A DNA stretch of 64,000 bases from Fratercula arctica (taxonomy: Eukaryota; Chordata; Aves; Charadriiformes; Alcidae), in contig CANTUZ010000001.1 in the NCBI GenBank assembly GCA_947846985.1, positions 116,019,757 to 116,083,756 of the forward strand, in the 5' to 3' direction. A program made the translations under genes and the position numbers. The notes under the pieces are model-generated. The model made no database searches and was not told the DNA's origin. It worked only from the letters and a program-made list of their open reading frames with translations. Shown piece by piece: positions 11,967 through 26,300 of this stretch (its first letter is position 1; each line of letters begins with the position of its first letter).

Positions 11967-13987
11967 TTCACACTTCTCCAAAGAATGTATTCTCACATGT
12001 ACAACTTCCCAAAAAGTTTGTTCAAAAACTTCTTTGTTGTAGTGCACACCAATCTTTAACCTATTTACAGCTTAGATTAATTCATCAACGGATTAGACAT
12101 ATTTGCTTCCTGAGTTAACAGCACACGCATGCTTCTCTTAACTACTTCTCCATAGTTAACTTATCCAGTTCCTCTCACTCTAGCCTCTTCTGCCTATTTT
12201 ATGTCCCAGGAACCCTTATTCTGTATGTTTTCCTTATGCTACAAACTGCTTTTCTCTTCTCTAATAATTGAATCCCAAGTACTGATTCAAACGTAAACTC
12301 AGAGTATTCTAGTAAGCGTGGCTAATTCTTAAAAGACAGCAAAGGTCCCAAAACACCTGAAAACCTCAATATGCTGCAAAACTAATGTTAAGGGTATGTC
12401 TGACCAATGGAAATAGATATGTTGTAACTATGTTTTAAATCAACTTTGAGTGCAGGTTTCTTTCTACTTGTATATTGTGATTATTGTTACTGCAGTAACT
12501 AAAGCTTTTAAGAATTTACAGAATAACAAATTGTATCTTGCGTGCATTCTAAATGCCAGCTTCCCTGTTCAATTCAATGGAGCTCATCACAAAGCTAAAG
12601 CAAAAATTCCTCGCTGTATTTTCTTATCATAGGGTATGACAGTATTTGTTTTGTCTGGGATTTTTGAAGGAAATAAAACTTTCAGAATTGTAACTCAGAT
12701 TGCATGAGACTGCATACAAAATGTAAAACACAGAAGTATCTGTAACAGACTGAAATTATGTCTAGGGATACAAAGAACTGGAAAACCCTGAAAAAGAGTA
12801 ATCCATAAAGTTGAAAATAGGCTGAGATTAACAAGTGTCACATTGCTTGAAATCCCCGAGGGCAGAGACACAGACAGCATTTTATAAAAATGGATTATTA
12901 AGGTGCTGAGGATAGACAATTTCTGCTTCCTTCTGGAACAGATCACAAGAAATAAAATAGCTAAAAATGAAACAAGATTTTTCACTCAGAAAAACAGAAT
13001 TTTCTGAGCATATTTCAGAGAAGCATGTAATGATATGCCTCATAGACAAGAATTAAGAGATAATGACAGCTAATACACAAATGATATATGATATGTACAG
13101 TGACATCAGAACTAGAAGGTGATACAATAGGTGTTCAATGCTCCAGTATATTGTATCTTAATTAAAAAGTGAAACTACAAATGCCTTTGATATTCTGTTA
13201 TGTGCATTAGCTAGGTGGAAAGAGAGGACGGGTTTTGGAAGCATAGCCACTGGCAAAGGACTGATGGTTGAACTTCAAAGAGCAAAAATCCTCCTCTTCC
13301 CCACACTCACCTGACCACAGCATCTGCAAGTGTACCAGACAACCTCTAACACTCTGGGGCCCTGTACACAGTGTCAAGTGCCTCCTGGCGATCTGTACTA
13401 ACAGTACAGTGAACCCCTGTAAGATGTTAAACTGACATAGCGAACTTCAATCTAGAATGGTCAGTGCAGAAAAAACCCCAAAACTATTTAAGTGTTTTCT
13501 CTAAACGTTTAAACTGTTTTAATGACATTACCATGTTTATCATGTTTTTCTGATTTAGCTAACCTGATACCATTTCACCAGATGCTAAAGTCCGTAATAA
13601 ACCTCACTTAAATCATTAAAGTTTTGTTTCAAGTTATAAAATCGAAAATGATTTTTCCTTTTATTTCACAAAAAATAGTCATAACACATTCCTCCAGCGT
13701 AGGGATTTTTAATATGGAACTTTATGATGTGTAACAGTTGGAATCAGATTTGAAGATAGATTCTTAACACTCAGAAAAGCAAGAGAAGGGCATAATAATA
13801 CTCATGTCATTCTCGCATCTGTTATTCCTACTCTTACAACACAGGCTCCTCCAGTCCTGAGAAAAACGAAAATCTTTCTGACAAGTCTACGTTGCAAGAA
13901 TATCCACCCAGGTATAATAGTCATTCACTTTCAGAGTGGCAGAATGCCAAAATCAAGACAATAAAACCAAAACGGTGAGTGACTTAC

Positions 13988-14052
13988 CCCATTTAAAGGA
14001 AATGTTTTCCATCCTAGTTCTCCAAGGGCAGCTGTAGTATCAAGTAACACAA
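13988..14052 (-). CDS. EPHA6: EPHA6 coding exon 2 (start of ephrin ligand-binding domain)
   Basis: This 65-bp exon completes the split valine codon from exon 1 and then encodes 21 codons, residues 35-56 of the protein. The peptide reads VV and then LLDTTAALGELGWKTFPLNG. This is the first strand region of the Eph ligand-binding domain. 65 bp is the usual size of exon 2 in Eph receptor genes. LLDTT and the ending PLNG point to EPHA6; EPHA3, EPHA4 and EPHA5 have LLDS at this position as I recall. On the minus strand the acceptor is a pyrimidine tract ending TTTTCAG (AG at 14053-14054) and the donor is GGG followed by GTAAGT (GT at 13986-13987). The exon ends in phase 0, as expected before the large exon 3. 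It was too short for ordinary ORF calling and was found by reading the splice sites and the peptide. Exon 3 is absent from the remaining 14 kb. Confidence 0.94.
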
Positions 14053-15891
14053 CTGAAAATGGAAAAAGAAATGGTATGTTTGCAGTATTGCTTGGATGAA
14101 ACATACAGCACAGTAAAGTACTAAACTGGTATGACTTGAACTAGCCATATTAGCCAGGTACATCTGCTTAAAGCTATTGAAGCAATTAAAATGTTGGGAG
14201 TATGAATAAAAACAGAATCTAAATCTTTAGGCTTTCATGGTTTATATTTCATTATCAAATGTCTCGGAAGATAGAATTCATAAAAAACCCTACATCTTTT
14301 GCAGAAATCATTGTCACATCGCAATACAGTACCAATGCCTAATCGTTAAAAGGTGCCTGACTAAGCATGCACATTTCTGCAATCCCTTGCTTGGAAATCT
14401 AGAAAGTCTGCACATGGATTTAAGCATTGAAGCAAATAAAATAAAGAAAAACAGGGTTTCAAAAGTAAGATTTTTTAAAAAAACAAACCATAAACTTCCC
14501 AGAAATTAAGTTATACAATATACAAACTATATAATTCAGACAGAACACAGAAAGACTAACAACTTCAGAGCTGACATTTTAGCTGGAATATAACAGTGCT
14601 GAGAGCCGCTACATACATTTTGCATTATTTCCGCCACATTCATTTCATTTTTTTAACATATGACAGGATGTGCATTATTGTATATTACAGAATGTTTCTG
14701 CATTATTTTAATGTTAAATTACGTTAGCTTAATTTTTCTTTTCCTTTCACTAACAATGCAAAAATTATACAGAACACTATATCTACATATAGTGATAAGG
14801 AAGCTGACTGTAAACAAATATTTAGTACATGAGACATTGTACCTACATGAACTACTGCCCTCTAATGGAATTGTTTAACCTGACCCTCTAATTTAAGAAA
14901 TGTAAATTAGGATTTAAACATAAAACTAAGCATTGTATAGGGTAATTTATTTTAATCATGAGTCAGTGTGTTTTGAAAGATCAGTTCCTCCTTACAGCTC
15001 GAAAATTACAGTTCTTCCTTGGGTGGTTAAATGATGGAGAAAAATGAAGTTAGTAGTTTGGAACACGACACCACTATCCATACATTTAGGGGTTTTATGC
15101 TGTTGCACACTATCTTCCACCTCTTATCTATCCGATCAATGTACAGCTATCTGTAATGTGTTTCTATAAAGCACTACATCATCATAAGCCAGGTCATATT
15201 TTTTTGCCTTATGGAAAAGGCACATTGGCATGGAAACTGTGTGAACTCGCCAGCTCATTAGAGGAAACCTGACCTAGCGTCTTACTTTGTGTTTTGTATT
15301 AGTGACAATTAGAGTTCCTCTATATTTGAATGTATGTTGACTTTTAACCTGAAATCGAAATAGTCTTATCAGCAAATTTACAGTCAGGTAACAAGCTCAA
15401 CAATAACCAAATAAAAGTTTAATGATTTATTTGAAGAAACTAATGACATTTTTAAAAGGATATTCAACAAAAGGGAATATTCTGCTCTCCACTGCTTCAC
15501 CACTTCACCAGCTTATGAAACTTTGTGAATAACTTGAAGATAAACATTTTTTTACAAGCTCTATTTTACTTCCAAAAAAATGGAATCTCTAACCCCACTG
15601 AGACTACTGCTGCCTTACTTACGAAGCTGTGATTTAGTTGTATTTTCTACTTTGTAGAATACTTTTCCAGCAAGCATTTTCTACTTGCATCAGGCCACCA
15701 CACTCTTGTTGAGGAGTCAGAAAAGCGTCTTCCCATTTAGCATATGATGCAGCAGTTTCCTATGCGAAGTTTTAATGTGCTGGGGACCTGTCACCTCCAA
15801 AAAAATTAAGCCACTGGGTTTAGACATAGTCATTTCATAGACCAAATGCTCAGCTGGCTTCTGAGAATATTTCAGTTCACTTAGGAGTTTG

Positions 15892-15931
15892 TTTCCTTCT
15901 CTCCACCTCTCCTCCCCTCCTCTCTCCACCC
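15892..15931 (+). repeat. Polypyrimidine tract
   Basis: Forty bases of C/T broken by only two or three A, including CCTCTCCTCCCCTCCTCTCT. The EPHA6-sense strand is purine-rich here. Confidence 0.7.
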
Positions 15932-18161
15932 AGCAAACATGGACTATTTATCAATAGACTTGGTTTTCAGATGAAGTTATATCTTGCTACTTATCAAGTG
16001 CTATTCTAATTATATTTTAATTCTTTAACACAGAATTAAGAAATAATCAAATTAAAAACACTATATGTTACTGCTAAACCTACAGATTTGTAGGGAGATA
16101 TTAACTGTTTCTACAAACAGCATTGGGGCTGAAAGTGCCATTTCAGTTTTACAATTTTTGTGGTAGCAGGACCATGATTTAATAAACAACATCCAGGTAC
16201 TCAAAATTAATACTTCCAAGTAACAAGCCCCAAAATATAGGAAGGAAAATTAATTCATTTCTTCATTGGAGCCTGAATTAATTAATTCCTTGCCTGAATT
16301 AAGCAAGTGCTACTTGAAAGCTCAAAGCTATACATTAAAAAAATTAAAAACTAGAGTAAATTCATCACTGAAAGTATGTTAAGTTTAAATTAAGTTGAAC
16401 CATGACCTAGTACTATTTCTTGTATACATTTACCAAGTGATACCCATCAAATAACTGAGTTTTGTTAAAATACATTTTTTGATACATTTTACATATCAAG
16501 CATCTTGTATGCTCACATATGCTCACCTATATCCATCAAATCTGTTAAATCTCAAACTGGAGAATTCAAACAAGCAAACAACTACTAACCAGAATTTGAA
16601 TGTTGCCACCTTCTGAGTCAGAAATGAAAATCATAAAAATTGAGATTGTCTTTCCAACAGTACTTGTATTACAAGACATAAAATAATTATCAATCAAAAA
16701 TGAGCAAATACTGGCAGATCAAGTAACCATTATGTTTATGGCAAAGAAATACAAACCCCAGTAAAGTGGTGAAATCAACTGGACCGGCTACACAAATGAG
16801 GACATGGATAAAGTAAAAAATCCTCACACGCTTCAGTGATTTGGAGATATCTACATGATAGACTTCAGTGTGGGACAGAGATACCCAAGCTATCTTCAAA
16901 TGAGGTAATTAAGAAGCAGTCTATCCCCAGCAGCACAGACCTGATGGCAGACAAATTGCACTGCCAAGAAGCTTCCAACTTGTAGCTCCTTGGCAGAAAA
17001 CCCACTCTGCTAAAAAAATCCAGACTAAGAGGGATGTCCACATGTATACATCTGAATTACATAGAGGAATGAACGCTTCTCTTCTGACTGCAGAATAGTT
17101 AAAGTTTCTAAAGAACTGTAAATTCATATGCAAAGGGAATAAAAAGAGTTGGTGGACACTAGATGTATGATGCTTAAAATGAGAGAAAATTCTCTGAAAA
17201 GTTAATGGAACCAGGAAGCTATATTTAGTGATCCCTGCCCCTATGTTTACTTATTTATACTCCTTTATATGCCATAAAAAGCCCCATTCCTCTTAAATGA
17301 GACTTCATGCAAAGTGGCCATTACGGACAAGCCATTAACTGCCAGGATAAGCAAAAGTGTGTGTCTGGAACTACTGCAGTCAATATTTATGAAAAAAAAG
17401 CTATAAATAAATTGCTTGCAACTAAGCAATGTTATTGACATTTCTGACATCCAACCTCCCCTTGTAGCAGCCAGTTTTCGAAGGCGACGTAGAGTGTAAA
17501 ACTTGCAGAGTAAACAAGAATGAAAGAGTGTAGGTCTGCCATTACAAAGTCATGCTACAATTCAAAATTAACTCAAAAATTCTTTTAAAAAAAATCTCTT
17601 TGGATAAAAAGATATAGCACTTGCATGTCCTTCCTTAAATAACTGAGATAGGGATACTGTCACTTGCTCAACAATAATATACAGACTTAAACATACATCT
17701 TAAAACTATTGTTTTAGTTAACTGCCCAGTTCAGACTTAGAATTTAAAAGTATTTAGCTTTGTTTCCCAGTACATACTTTAATAGATATTACACTATTAT
17801 AACCCATTATGCCATACTGAGCTCCAGTTTCCTTTTTTTTTTGGACATATCTTACACTGCTATTATTAGACTTGACAATTGAAATTAATCTTTTAAGAGG
17901 TTTTGCCCGGTCCTGAGGGAACAGTTTTATTTAAAATTATGATGAGCAGAGCTCTGAGGACTGATAGTATGGAATTTTAATTCTAATTCCAAAATACTGT
18001 TCTGAAGATGAACTCTACAATCTTATCTGTACAACCAAGGAAAAAGCCTTCCAAACATTCATTTCACCAGTTTCTTTTCTCCTCTTCTCTCTTTACACAT
18101 CTCCAGACAGTCTGACCTAACGTTTTAAATGAATAAAGGATTTCAGCCAATTTACTTCATG

Positions 18162-18275
18162 GAATCATAGTCCGACATCAGAATAGGCCATCAAATCACC
18201 CAGCTTAACCTCCCGCTCATTGTGAACTAATACATTTCACTGTTACTTCCCTAGTGGCTAAGCCAAAGATTTGCA
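18162..18275 (-). mobile_element. Possible ancient CR1-like 3' end
   Basis: GGAATCATAG is followed by a run (AGGCCATCAAATCACCCAG, CTTAACCTCC, ACATTTCAC) that resembles an old amniote CR1-family 3' end in minus orientation. It is strongly diverged, and this assignment rests on recall of the consensus. Confidence 0.4.
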
Positions 18276-19884
18276 AGGAAAATAGAATGACGAACAGACA
18301 TTAATTTCTTAAGACAACACTAGTGACTCAGGGAGCCGCAGAAAAATACCAATGTGGAAAAAAAACCAAGAAAAAATACGGAGACTAAGAAGAAGTCAAC
18401 TTGGCAAGATGCAGATCAGCTCACTCCGACACATTCCCCCCAGGTGACAACTGCTGGGCCGGCAGAGACTCTCCAGGTGCCTGCACTGGGAACGGGGAGC
18501 GTTTGCTGCTCAGCCTGGCAGCATGTTCACCCTAGTTGTCTGCTCTGTGGCTTACCCCACAACCACACCTCATGCACTCAGGAGCTACGGATGTCCTGAC
18601 ATGTCTCTCTGCTGCACTGGGTAAAAGATGCGCAAGTAAAAGATAGAAAGTTTCAGTAACTTCCAGAAGGGTAGGCAGTCATTACAGATGATACCTAGAA
18701 ACAGGCAAAACTGGCACAATTTTTTTTTTCTCTGAGAACTTACTTATTGACTGCAATCAGTTTTTATAAGACAAACACACTGAGCTTCTAAAGTCTCTCA
18801 CTTCCAGCCCCCAAGAGAGTTATTGCTCTTTTCTGAAATGTCTGCACTTTTTTTCAGGTTTTATGGTCTTTTCCATTTTTAAGAATAGTATCACCTGCAG
18901 TATTCTGAAATAATTCCTTCTAACAATATACATTAAGATAAAGAACCCTGCCTATTTTTATATCCCGTTTATATATCCAAGGTCACATTAGCCTATTTCT
19001 TACTGCAGCACTGCACTGATAGGCAGTTATCAGTCTATCAAGATCACTGTCCTTTATAGAATCACTCCTTTTCATCATTATTTTTCAGTTTGGGTTGCAT
19101 TTTTGTTCTTGAATGTACACAGACCCATTTGTTTATATTAAAAGAAGTTTTACTTTTAAGGGCTGACTTTTACTAAATGATAAAGGCTATTCCCTGTCTG
19201 CACAACTCATTACTTAATAGTCTTTCATCAGCTATTGATTTTATATTTATTTCCACATTACTAATGAAAAATGTTGACCAGTTAGAATTTTGAATGTTGT
19301 ATAAGGAATATCTCAGATTCTGTGATTTTACAGTACTGAGAAAGTACTTATGTACAGTTTTTTAAAATCAATTTACTAAAAAATTTGGTAAGTTTTTACT
19401 GTCAGAACCCTTTGTGATATTTTGTCATACTTTACAAAATCTAAACGTATTACTTCTATGGCTTATCTGCTTGAGGAAGACAGAAAGAAGAGGGAGATAT
19501 GCAATATGCAAGTTACCTTTGTCAACTAACATGCAATCAACTGGGAAAAATTATTTAAATGCTTGGGGTTTTTGACCAGGCCTGTTTTCCATAAAGAAAA
19601 TGAACTGACATTCATTATGTACGTATCAACTGAACCCTTTTCCAGCATTTCCATTATTTTGCATGCAACAGCTATCTGGTTTAGGCAAGATTAACGAGCT
19701 GCACTAAAAAAGGATGAGGAGCACCTGTCTAGATAGCAGTTCTGCTGGGAAAGTATATAGGAGTCATAGCAAATCATATAGTAAACAAAGTATCGACAAC
19801 GCTGTTTGACTGAGATAAACAGGATTATAGCCAGCAAAATATATAGAGTAATCCTTCCCTTCTCATTGGCATTTGTAAGCCTTC

Positions 19885-20398
19885 AGCAGCAGTGCTGTGT
19901 CTAGTTTTCAGTGCCCTTCTTCAAAAAATACCTGGACCAGTTGCAAAGACGCCACAGGAGAGCAACGGGAATGATGAGATCTCTAGAAAGGCTTTGCTCT
20001 GGAAGGTCCGAGTGTGCTGCAGTCATTTACCTTGGAGGTTAAATTAGAAAGACTACCCACTAACAATCTTCTAGGATGTAAAAAGCTGTTTAAGGCAGAA
20101 GAGAATAATCTGTTCTCTATGTTAATGGACAAAAAGGAAGAAGGGATTTAAATTACAGTAAAAAGAGTTTTATATTAGACTTCAGGAAAATCCTTACTAC
20201 CCCTACAGTTGTAAAGAAGAGGGATAGTTGTGACTAATTGGGAAGCTGGGGAATCTCCACTATAGGAGGCTTTTAAGACATCTTCAACACTGTCAGACCT
20301 GGTTTCTACATAATCTCATGTTGCCTTGGGGCAGAGGGAGGGAGCTAAATGACTTCTCGAATCCTCTCCAATGCTGTGATTTTTATAAAAATCTAGTT
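19885..20398 (+). mobile_element. Ancient, heavily mutated CR1 LINE
   Basis: The order of CR1 landmarks is kept although no frame survives: GCTGTGTCTAGTTTTCAGTG (the 'YCVQFS' region), CTGGACCAGTTGCAAAGACG, GAGCAACGGGAATGATGAG, TTTAAGACATCTTC, and an end at CTCTCCAATGCTGTGATTTT, which is a decayed tail. It is much more diverged than the other copies, so the insertion is old. Confidence 0.6.
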
Positions 20399-23300
20399 AC
20401 CTGGTTAATGGTGCTTCCCTTTTCTTTTCAAACCAGTACTCTAACACCTACGCTCTTCCAATATTCTTGAATTCCCTGAGTCCCCAAACTCATTAAATTT
20501 ACCATCAGTAGCCCAGAGATCTCCTCAGCCAATTCTTTCAGGACCCTTGGAAGAGAACTACTTACACCAGAGGGGGAGTACTTCATATTCTTCACGTCAT
20601 GTGCATAAATTACTGATTTCTAATTTTCTCAATTATGAACACCTTATTTTCTGCATCTTTCTAAAAATAGTTCAATACCATTCATACAAACATTTTTATT
20701 CATAATACAATAGAGAAATTCCCATTATTCTGAGTGTTGTGAGACTTGGGCTTTTACCAAGCACACTCAGCTCCTATTTTCAATTTTCTACACTTCATAT
20801 ATTCTAACCTATATTGATTTCCACGTGTATCCTCTATTTTCCATTAATTATTACAAGTGTTTATATTTCTCATTTCTTCTTTCATGTTTCCTCTAATGTA
20901 AGGTGACCTGCTAACCAAAACTGGCCTTTTTTTATTGATCAATCATTTCCCAGTCAAGAATTTTAAAACGGAATTTCCAATTTCACCTTTTTCATTTTCA
21001 CATTTGCACACTCACACAAACACGTGATTAGAATTCTCCTCTAATGAACAAGAACTGGTCAGAATAATTTTTCATCTCATTCATAATAAGTTCACCTTCT
21101 CAGTCCTAAGAAGTTTGCAATATTATTAGACTGGGTGCAATATTTTTTATGTTGGAAAACTGCCTGTCTTTAACTTCCAGTGGTGTTTTACTTCCAGTTA
21201 CATGAGGTCTCCAGTGAGCATCTTCAAAAACTAATTCCCCCACGGCACCATTTTTCTTTCCATACATTTCATACAGATGCTTAAAGAATAACTTACCCTA
21301 TTCTCTAATTTGATTCAGTCACCTGTTTCAGTCTCACTGTTCCCTACTACTGCCTAGACAGATATAATTTCAAATACTGTGGCTCTGAGCTAACAAGTTA
21401 AAAACAAACACTGGTTCTTTTGCATAAAACACCACACTATCCACCTTTTTTTATTCAACCTTTTTTTCCTAGAGAACCTTATTACCTATTTTTTAGCAAG
21501 ACCATTTTAAAAATGAAAATAAAATTTATGCTTTTTGCTGTATCTTTTTATGATTTCCTACACTTTCATAGCGTTCCTGCTATTTCAGAGCAAATATAAT
21601 TATCCTTTCCTTACCTCACATGCTAACACACACATCCTCCTGAGAATGGAAGGCTCCTGTAATCCTACTGCTCCATCTCTCACCAGAATGTAAACCAACA
21701 TTTTCATACCAAAAGCTTCAGTTTTACATTATCCTTTTTCACATTGCCTTTCTTCCATTCTCACTTGAGAAATCAATGTGAATCCCTTTATTCTCATGTT
21801 GTATTATTATTAGCATTGCCAACCATTGCAGAACCCTCAGTTACACCAGAGTAACCTCACTGGATTAAGTATTAAATAGAAAAAGCAAGATGAAGCTCTG
21901 ATTTATTCTCCTCTTGTGCTTTTTTGGTGGAAGACTTTATTGAATTTGGATTACGGAATGCATATTTTTATTCAACTGTACCATGTAAATAAGCAAGATA
22001 AGTAAACCAAATGCTGTACTTTGTTCTTGCTACTTCAAATCATAAAACACCACACTGAGAGATCTAATTTATGTAATTTTTTAAAATGAAGGAGTAATTC
22101 TTGTACCTACTGAGAGAACTAATGGAGGCAGAGGCAATTGATTCTAGCTGTATCCTCAGTACCATTATTCCATATACTGTCAAACCCCCAAAGCTAGTGA
22201 AATGGAAGTGGCAACTAAAGGAACCTCGGAATGATACGGTATTTCATTTGAACAATTAAGTGGATAAGACATATTGAAGACCAGACCTGATTATTATACT
22301 CATTACATATCACTTTTGCAAGCTTATGTGTTTCTGTTTGCATCTCATTTGCAAAATATTTACTTTTTCAACTCCATATACTTTTCAGTATTCAGAGTTT
22401 ATGTAGGTAGAAGGAAGAAATAAGCCACTTGCTTCACAAACCATTCAGATTTTTATATTTGTTATTAATGCCATGTAATTGATCCCTGATTGTATTACCA
22501 CATTACTTTGGAACAACATGTCATGAACACCATATATAATTATATCTGTGGAAAAGGGAGTTACACAAACATCCATTCAACTTACATTTGAATGAACAAA
22601 AATGCAGTTTTACAATTATTTCCAAAACACAAGGCATGTAGCCATGGTAGGATGAAAAAACTCCTCAGATTCTAAACAAATAATCTAATGTGTGTTTCAG
22701 TGTCTCCCAAGTCTCCATAAAAAAAAGTTAAATCGAAATTAAATCCAACAATATTTGAAATTCTACACATAGGCCTAATTCATTTTATGACTTCTACAGC
22801 ACCTAGGGATTAAGGTATTTGTCTTTTACCAGCATCTACTAAGACTTTGTAAATGGTCCACTTCATGTCTAAATTTTCTTTATCTAGAAACGGCTGTTGA
22901 AATTATCCCTGTAAATTTTGCAGATGTTCATAAAAGTCTGCCCTTCTGGAGAAAGCCTTTGGTGCTCATATTCACAGAACAGTAGATGCCAGTCCTAATG
23001 TGTTATTTCAATAATAAAAAGACCGTAATTAGAACATACAGTTAGATAGTTGCCTATTGCATTTACTGTGGTTTATTTTTAGTGTTGTTAACACCTGCCT
23101 TTCTGAAAGCAGGACAGTGGGTTTAAAAAAAAAGTGACAAGTCTGTGGCTACAGGCTGTCAAGCTTTAAGTTAAGTTTAGGGTTTAAAGTATCCAACCAC
23201 AACCATTTCTTAATTTAAAAAGAGCATTTTTACTTTCTTCCTAATGACACTTTATTGTAAAATAAGCAATTGCAATACTTTAAACACCTACCAAAATGCT

Positions 23301-26300
23301 CTGATAAGCAATTATTATCATTTACAATTTATAACCTGTACACAGCCCATTGAACATACCTGTATCTTGTCGCACCTCTACTTTACATGACATGATTGAT
23401 ACTTACAATTTCTTTAATTTTAGGATCAGGAAGTATTTGAACAAATTTAAATATCTATTTTATAAAGTTGGAGCTTAAAACATAGTAAGAAAAAAAAACT
23501 GAAACAGACAGACTTATTTTCAGGAAACAAGAATCCTTGCACTCAAAAGAAGTAATAGTAAAATTTTATGTTCTGGTTTTTCCCATTATTTTTGTAGCCT
23601 GCTTTTAATAATAGTATTAATAATAGCATTAAAATTACTTAGAATAGTGCTAAAATACTTAACAAAAACTAACAAAAAATAGAAACAACTGATTAATTCT
23701 GAAAATTGGTCAATTATGCCTAGATGCTCTTGTTTAAATGAAGGGTTTTTTCTTTTTAGATATCATGTAACAGGCAGAGTTCACTCCTGAAGTAGTCTCA
23801 GTACAACTAAAAGAGAGACTATTTGACCAACTGTTAGCCTTTACAATTATTTAAGCCAAGGTATGAAATCTTGGTAGCAGTTTTCTGTACAAAGCATCTT
23901 GTGAAACTTATTTCTCTGGTGTACAAAAAAGAATAATCAGATGAATGAAGGAAAAAGAAATGACCTTTACTGCTGTTTTACAACAGAACTGAGAAAAGAC
24001 TCCCTGCATGACAACCTACAACAGGAGCTCCTTGTTGTGGAGTGTAACTAGAGATTCATAATATCTCCATTCTGGTGCAGCCATCCATGCTATAATGGTT
24101 TTTCTGCACATGCATATATGACCACTCTGATGGTGAACGTCTTTCTAAAGCAACTTATGAAAGACAAATCTTTAAATGGTTATTTTGCTAGGATAACACG
24201 TTGACTTTCTTTTTTTCAACATCAAAGTGCTGCCTTATCAAGCAACTTTAATCCCTGTTCATAATACAGACAAATATTCCAACGAAAGAGGAAAAATTAA
24301 ACAATTTATCAGTCACAAACATGTAATACCAGTCAGTAAAAGATATGGACTTTCCCAGTAAGGCAGGGTTCCATGTTTCATTTCACAAATACCAAACGGA
24401 GCCTTGGGAATCAACCTGATACATTCAGTGGCACCAAACATACCAAGCACGTAGAAAACATATCTGTCAGTGCAGAAATACATGACATTTTCTGCACTGA
24501 AATCTTTCTGGGATAATAGTTATAATCCCAAATTGTACACAGTTAGATCTTAACTACGTATTCTGCTGCTTACCAGGTTGTTTTGTCCTAAGACAACTTT
24601 AAACATTATGTATTTTGAGTTCTAATGTAAGTGTTTGCTTCTCCAATGCTTATTCACAAGCACAAGAAAAAATAAAATTATTGAGGTAAAAAGAAAGCAT
24701 ATGCACATTTAAAAGAAATGGGTTTACCTCAGAAACAGATAAACCCCAAGTTTTCCTCAGGTAACTGTGGAATGGATAATGAATAGGTAATATCCTACGT
24801 CTCCTAGCCTATAACACAGATTTTTCCCCAAGAGCAGCATCAAAGTGATTTCAAAGTGACTTATTTGAACACTGCACTTCTAAACTGGGGAGTGAGGCAG
24901 AAGGAGGTTCTCAAATCCACACATGAGCCAGAAGGGATGAGTTCCTACATTTGTAACGCATGAGAAGGGGCTGAGCACTGTGATGTCAGCCCTGCAGGAC
25001 AGGCAGCGAACACAGAACTGAAGAGTAAGTCCCAGTAGGTAGAAGCAGACTGCTGTACTTAAATGGACTCCTCACAAAGAATGAGATGGGAAAAAAGGGG
25101 GTTTAGGTACCAGGGAAACAGTGTGTTCTTAACCATTGGCTCAGCTTTCATTTCCAAGACACTCCTTTTCAGCAGGGATTCCTGTTAAAATGAAGTGAGA
25201 TAAATTAATGCTGTTCACAGGTCCAGAAGATAACACCAGAGCTGGTTTATGTCACATAGGTGTATTATTTTCCTAAGCTTTTGGTTTCACATGTGAGATA
25301 ATTGGAGGTCAAGAGCTAACCCTGTTAAAAATAGGAGTCGCAAAATTATGATAGAAGCTCCGCTGCCCTATGAAATAATTTTCATTCTGACTTGAAAAAG
25401 CTAATTGATATTCAATTCACCATCATGTTCATGTCAACAGTAGATTATTGGGCAGATTTTTCTAAATGAACATGAATACCTGACAGTTTTGTCAGCTCTG
25501 TTTATTAACCTGAGTATATCTTCATTAGGGAAATTAGAAACAAGTGAAATTCAGACAAATGAATTTATCTTTCCTTGCACTGGTAAAGTACAAATGACTT
25601 GTGTGTTGAAGTCAATTCTATTAGTTTGGGACTTGGTTTGTGGAGTCATGATACTGTATTTAATATTGTCCACTTTGCTGTTAACCTTTCCTATTCTGCA
25701 TTCTTACAAGCATTTGCTTTTACGTCTTTTACTATACTATTTTTTGAGTGGTGATAAAATTAACAAGATGTTTATGTAACAACAATCCATGAGTGAAAAA
25801 ACCATACAAAAGCTTTTGGAAAAGTATAATAACACCTATACATAGCTGTCAGTCAGACTAATTACAAAGTTAATAATTCAATAACTATTGCTCCTATTCT
25901 CTGCATTTCTTAGGATGCCCTTTTCAAGGGGGGTAGAAACTTCCCACAGGAGTTCATGGAGATAATCAAACCTACCCGGGGCACCCATTCTTTCTTGCAC
26001 TGCACTGAACTAAAGACCTAGCCTCTCTAGTAGTGAAGTATGAAATGGTATTGCAAGGGTTTGTTGCCTTTGCCCCATGCATAACTGGGAAGGTTGGTAA
26101 GAGGTGCATTCAACCAGAATCAACACAGACCTTTTCCACAACAGTCTCTTTAAGGAAAGAAGTTTTGAATAGGACAGCTGATAAAGTGACAAATGGGGAC
26201 TGGGAAGACAGCTGGCCACTGCTTACTCAAGTAGTTACTTAATAACCATAATGAAAAAATTAGCTGTTTGGTGACTCTGAGGAACAGAATAGACAGATGT

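Larger units (their letters stand above)
1..13987 (-). other. EPHA6: EPHA6 intron 2, 5' part (continues beyond the window)
   Basis: This starts at the exon 2 donor GTAAGT and runs to the end of the window. The next expected exon, several hundred bases encoding most of the ligand-binding domain, would show as a long minus-strand open frame, and none is present, so the intron exceeds 13,987 bp. Contents are a minisatellite near 1.0-1.3 kb, four CR1 copies, a small LTR fragment and a 26-bp tandem duplication. The stretches 1278-3790, 4495-7570, 8220-10985 and 11970-13987 otherwise show nothing beyond AT-rich unique sequence. Confidence 0.8.

Noticed and set aside
12695..12985. 96-codon minus-strand hydrophobic frame near exon 2, considered as an EPHA6 exon
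   Set aside because: The peptide has none of the conserved Eph ligand-binding residues expected of exon 3.
13313..13330. Strong minus-strand donor-like site CAG/GTGAGT downstream of exon 2
   Set aside because: The sequence before it has in-frame stops in the phase needed after exon 2 and no Eph similarity; treated as a cryptic site.
18354..18599. 81-codon plus-strand frame with Cys/His residues
   Set aside because: Cys/His spacing fits no zinc-finger pattern; no supporting context.
25489..25779. 96-codon plus-strand frame rich in Leu/Ile/Phe
   Set aside because: Hydrophobicity follows from T-rich DNA; no initiation or splice context.
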